A program made the translations under genes and the position numbers. Shown here in pieces: positions 62,028-64,000 of a stretch of DNA of 64,000 bases. Every line of letters starts with the position of its first letter. The first letter of the stretch is position 1. This DNA comes from Thiomonas sp. X19. Its GTDB lineage: Bacteria > Pseudomonadota > Gammaproteobacteria > Burkholderiales > Burkholderiaceae_C. The stretch spans positions 359,501 through 423,500 of the forward strand of contig NZ_LT605203.1 in NCBI RefSeq assembly GCF_900089495.1, written 5' to 3'. Below the pieces are notes generated by a model. That model had not been told where the DNA came from and ran no database searches. It was given only the letters and a program-made list of their open reading frames with translations.

Positions 62028-62920
62028 ATGATCTTGCTGGGACAAGTTCACGAGTGGGTGTCAGGCTTGGCCTCGGTGCCGGGTTTGCAGCAGGCGCTGG
62101 CCAGGCGCTACGAGCGGCGTTTCGCGCGCAACCAATCCGAAAACCTGTTCCGCGGCGTCTATCCCAGTTTCGAAGCGGCCGCCGCTTCGGCGCCGAAGAC
62201 CCGGCCCCTGGGGTACGACAACCCGGATTCGGCGCTGATGTACCGCGACCGGCTTCAGAAAATCTATCCCAGCGACTGGCCCGTGCTGTTCTGGTTGCAG
62301 CAATGTTTCGCCCAGGGCTGCACGCGCGTGTTCGAGCTCGGTGGGCATATCGGCATCAGCTACTACGCCTACCAGACGGTGATGGCCTATCCGCAAGCCA
62401 TGCGCTGGATGGTGTCGGACGTGCCCGCGGTGATGGAGCGCGGCGCTGCTTTCGCGCGCAACAAGGACACGCTGGGCAAGCTGAGTTTCGAGGCCGATTT
62501 CGCCCTGGCCGCCGAGGCCGAGGTGTTCATGGCCCTGGGGGTGCTGCAATACCTGCCCGAGACCCTGGGCCAGCGCCTGCGCGGCCTGCCGCACCTGCCG
62601 CGGCACGTCATCGTCAACCTCACGCCGCTGCACGCCGACGAGGCCTACTTCACGCTGCAGAGCATCGGCACGGCGTACTGCCCCTACCGCGTGGACCCGG
62701 CGCAGCGGTTTTTGCAAGAGCTGACCGAACTGGGCTACAGCGTGCGCCAAGCTTGGACCAACCCCGACAAGGCTTGCGAGACTTGTTGCTGCTCGCGCTG
62801 GGCTTCCTGTCGTGGCGCCAAGCTTGGACCAACCCCGACAAGGCTTGCGAGATACCCTTTCATCCCCGCCACAGCCTGCACCACTACCACGGCTTTTACC
62901 TGCAACGCACGGGGGTGTGA
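62028..62920 (+). pseudogene. LIC12133-family methyltransferase, frameshifted by a 71-base insertion
   Basis: A methyltransferase-like gene: QNQSENLFRGVYPSFEAA-type start, PVLFWLQQCFAQGCTRVFELGGHIGISYYAYQ (SAM-binding region), MRWMVSDVPAVMERG, FMALGVLQYLPETLG, HVIVNLTPLHADEAYFTLQSI. At 62744-62781 a 38-base segment is repeated at 62815-62852 with 33 extra bases between. The 71-base insertion shifts the frame, so translation goes on into unrelated sequence. Removing it gives a C-terminus PFHPRHSLHHYHGFYLQRTGV and a stop at 62920. Start ATG 62028 is preferred over 61953. Confidence 0.78.
62744..62852. repeat. 38-base direct repeat with 33-base spacer
   Basis: Copies at 62744-62781 and 62815-62852 are identical. 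Period 71 bases, not a multiple of three. Confidence 0.95.
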
Positions 62921-63002
62921 GTGCTGCTGGCAAGGTCCGGCGGCTGCGCTACTTGGCGCGTCGTTTGACGCAGTGCACATCGCGTCAGGGTCCGTTGCCT
63001 CC

Positions 63003-64000
63003 CTACTGGCGCGCTTCGCGCAGGCTGAACAGCAGGTAGTTGTCGGCGGACTGTTGCAGCCGGATTTGCACCGGCAGGTTTTGCAGCGCGGGAGCCAGCC
63101 AGACCTCGGCGCCGAGGCCGTGGGAGTCGGCCGGGTGCGCGAGGTGCCAGGTGACGAGCGAGCCGACGCCGGTTTGCAGCGTGTCCTGCCCGAGGATGGT
63201 GAAGTCCCAGGTGGTGGTGCCGCTGGGCCGGGCCACTTCGAAGGCCAGATGCTGGCCGACGCGGAAATCCTGCGGCCGGGTGCTGAGCTGGTGGGCGAGC
63301 TGCATGAAGATGCTGGCGCTGTCCTGCAGGTGTGGCGGCAGCGGCATGACGGTGCTGATGGCGGAGAAACTGAGCGTGCCCTTGTCGCGGTTGAAATTCA
63401 CCGCCTTGCGCCGCGTGAAGATGCGCTCGACATAGCGGTCGGGCGCCAGCCAGTTGCCGTCGATGCGCCCGGTGCTGGTGTAGGAAAAACTGACCAGCGC
63501 GGCGCCGGAGATTTCAAGCCGATAGCTGTTGCCGTCGCGCACCCACAGCAGCGCGCCGTCGCCATGCAGAGGGCCGCGGTAGTTGCCACTGAGTTCATAG
63601 CGCAATTCGGTCGATGGCGGCCAGCCGAAGGCGTCGGTTGTGGCGGGTGTCGAAGCCGGCGCCGATGCGGTGGAACTGGCTGACGCTGCTGTCGCTGTCG
63701 CGGCGGGCTGGATGGCCCCAGCAGCACTGGCTGGCTTCGCCGCTTGGGAGGCGCCGCCTGGCGCCGTCCCGGTCTGCACGCCGGGCTTTGCGGGCGGCGC
63801 ACCCGACGCGACCGCCGGCGGGGTTGGCGTCGCAGCCGAGGCGGGGAATGGCGGCGCCGATGGCGCCATCGCGGGCGGACGCGAAACCGCCACCTGGCCG
63901 GACGCATCCCCCCCACCCAGGGAGCGCGCCACGGGCGGCGCCGATTCCACCGGCGGCGGCCCCATGCCGGTCTGGGTTTGCGAGGCCGCGAGCTCGGGCC
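63003..64000 (-). CDS. DUF3108 domain protein (5' end beyond window)
   Basis: At least 332 residues visible; the frame stays open past the right edge. A long Pro/Ala/Ser-rich linker (about 120 residues) precedes a DUF3108 domain (about the last 200: ELRYELSGNYRGPLHGDGALLW, WLAPDRYVERIFTRRKAVNF, GAEVWLAPALQNLPVQIRL). The C-terminus is complete. The linker recalls TonB-like or envelope-spanning proteins. The DUF3108 family is periplasmic or envelope-associated; a lipid-related role has been suggested but is not shown here. Confidence 0.82.
   Translation of the reverse strand, partial: PELAASQTQTGMGPPPVESAPPVARSLGGGDASGQVAVSRPPAMAPSAPPFPASAATPTPPAVASGAPPAKPGVQTGTAPGGASQAAKPASAAGAIQPAATATAASASSTASAPASTPATTDAFGWPPSTELRYELSGNYRGPLHGDGALLWVRDGNSYRLEISGAALVSFSYTSTGRIDGNWLAPDRYVERIFTRRKAVNFNRDKGTLSFSAISTVMPLPPHLQDSASIFMQLAHQLSTRPQDFRVGQHLAFEVARPSGTTTWDFTILGQDTLQTGVGSLVTWHLAHPADSHGLGAEVWLAPALQNLPVQIRLQQSADNYLLFSLREARQ

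Noticed and set aside
61953..63683. 576-codon fusion of the methyltransferase with downstream sequence
   Set aside because: The frame after 62780 is an artefact of the 71-base insertion and then reads antisense to the DUF3108 gene.

Overview
The window is a high-GC betaproteobacterial chromosome segment, and Burkholderiales is the best fit. Evidence for this is the origin-proximal gene order (gyrB, dnaN and dnaA on the minus strand, back to back with rpmH, rnpA, yidD, yidC and mnmE on the plus strand), a DUF3567-type gene, a BPSS1780-type membrane protein, and a short intergenic repeat of the kind common in that order. A Thiomonas-like genus is my guess from gene content and is inference, not proof.

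Layout. 1-2468 is a complete IS1-like transposon with three passenger genes that cuts off the 3' end of trhO. 3.4-6.6 kb holds a lactate permease and an LplT-like MFS carrier. 6.7-12.7 kb holds the queuosine genes tgt and queA, separated by a polysaccharide deacetylase and a GNAT gene; the GNAT gene is split by an IS630-family element. 12.8-15.6 kb is katG, lying between the 5' and 3' remnants of a monofunctional catalase gene. 15.6-21.3 kb has three GGDEF proteins and a DUF347 membrane protein. 21.5-25 kb has a lipoprotein phosphoesterase and a di-haem cytochrome c peroxidase. 25.3-28 kb has a beta-helix lipoprotein and a decayed outer-membrane barrel gene. 28.4-30.2 kb is a NarX/NarL-type two-component pair. 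30.4-41.1 kb is mixed metabolism and transport: PaiB-like protein, SDR, AraC regulator, azlCD, radical SAM, two pirins, MFS, BPSS1780-type protein, apt, LEA2-like protein.

41.3-52.1 kb is the replication-origin core, with the probable oriC between dnaA and rpmH and a second candidate AT-rich stretch between dnaN and dnaA. 52.2-64 kb holds a 2-hydroxyacid dehydrogenase, a CoxG-like protein, a KefB-like antiporter, an ArsR regulator divergent from an MFS gene, a DUF3567 gene, a second lactate permease, a cupin-like oxygenase, a methyltransferase gene frameshifted by a 71-base insertion, and a DUF3108 gene running off the right edge.

The most notable points are the passenger-carrying transposon (including a 40-codon CxxC gene), the replacement of a catalase gene body by katG, the IS630 insertion whose removal restores an open reading frame across the junction, and the duplication that breaks the methyltransferase. 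I found no CRISPR array, tRNA or rRNA.
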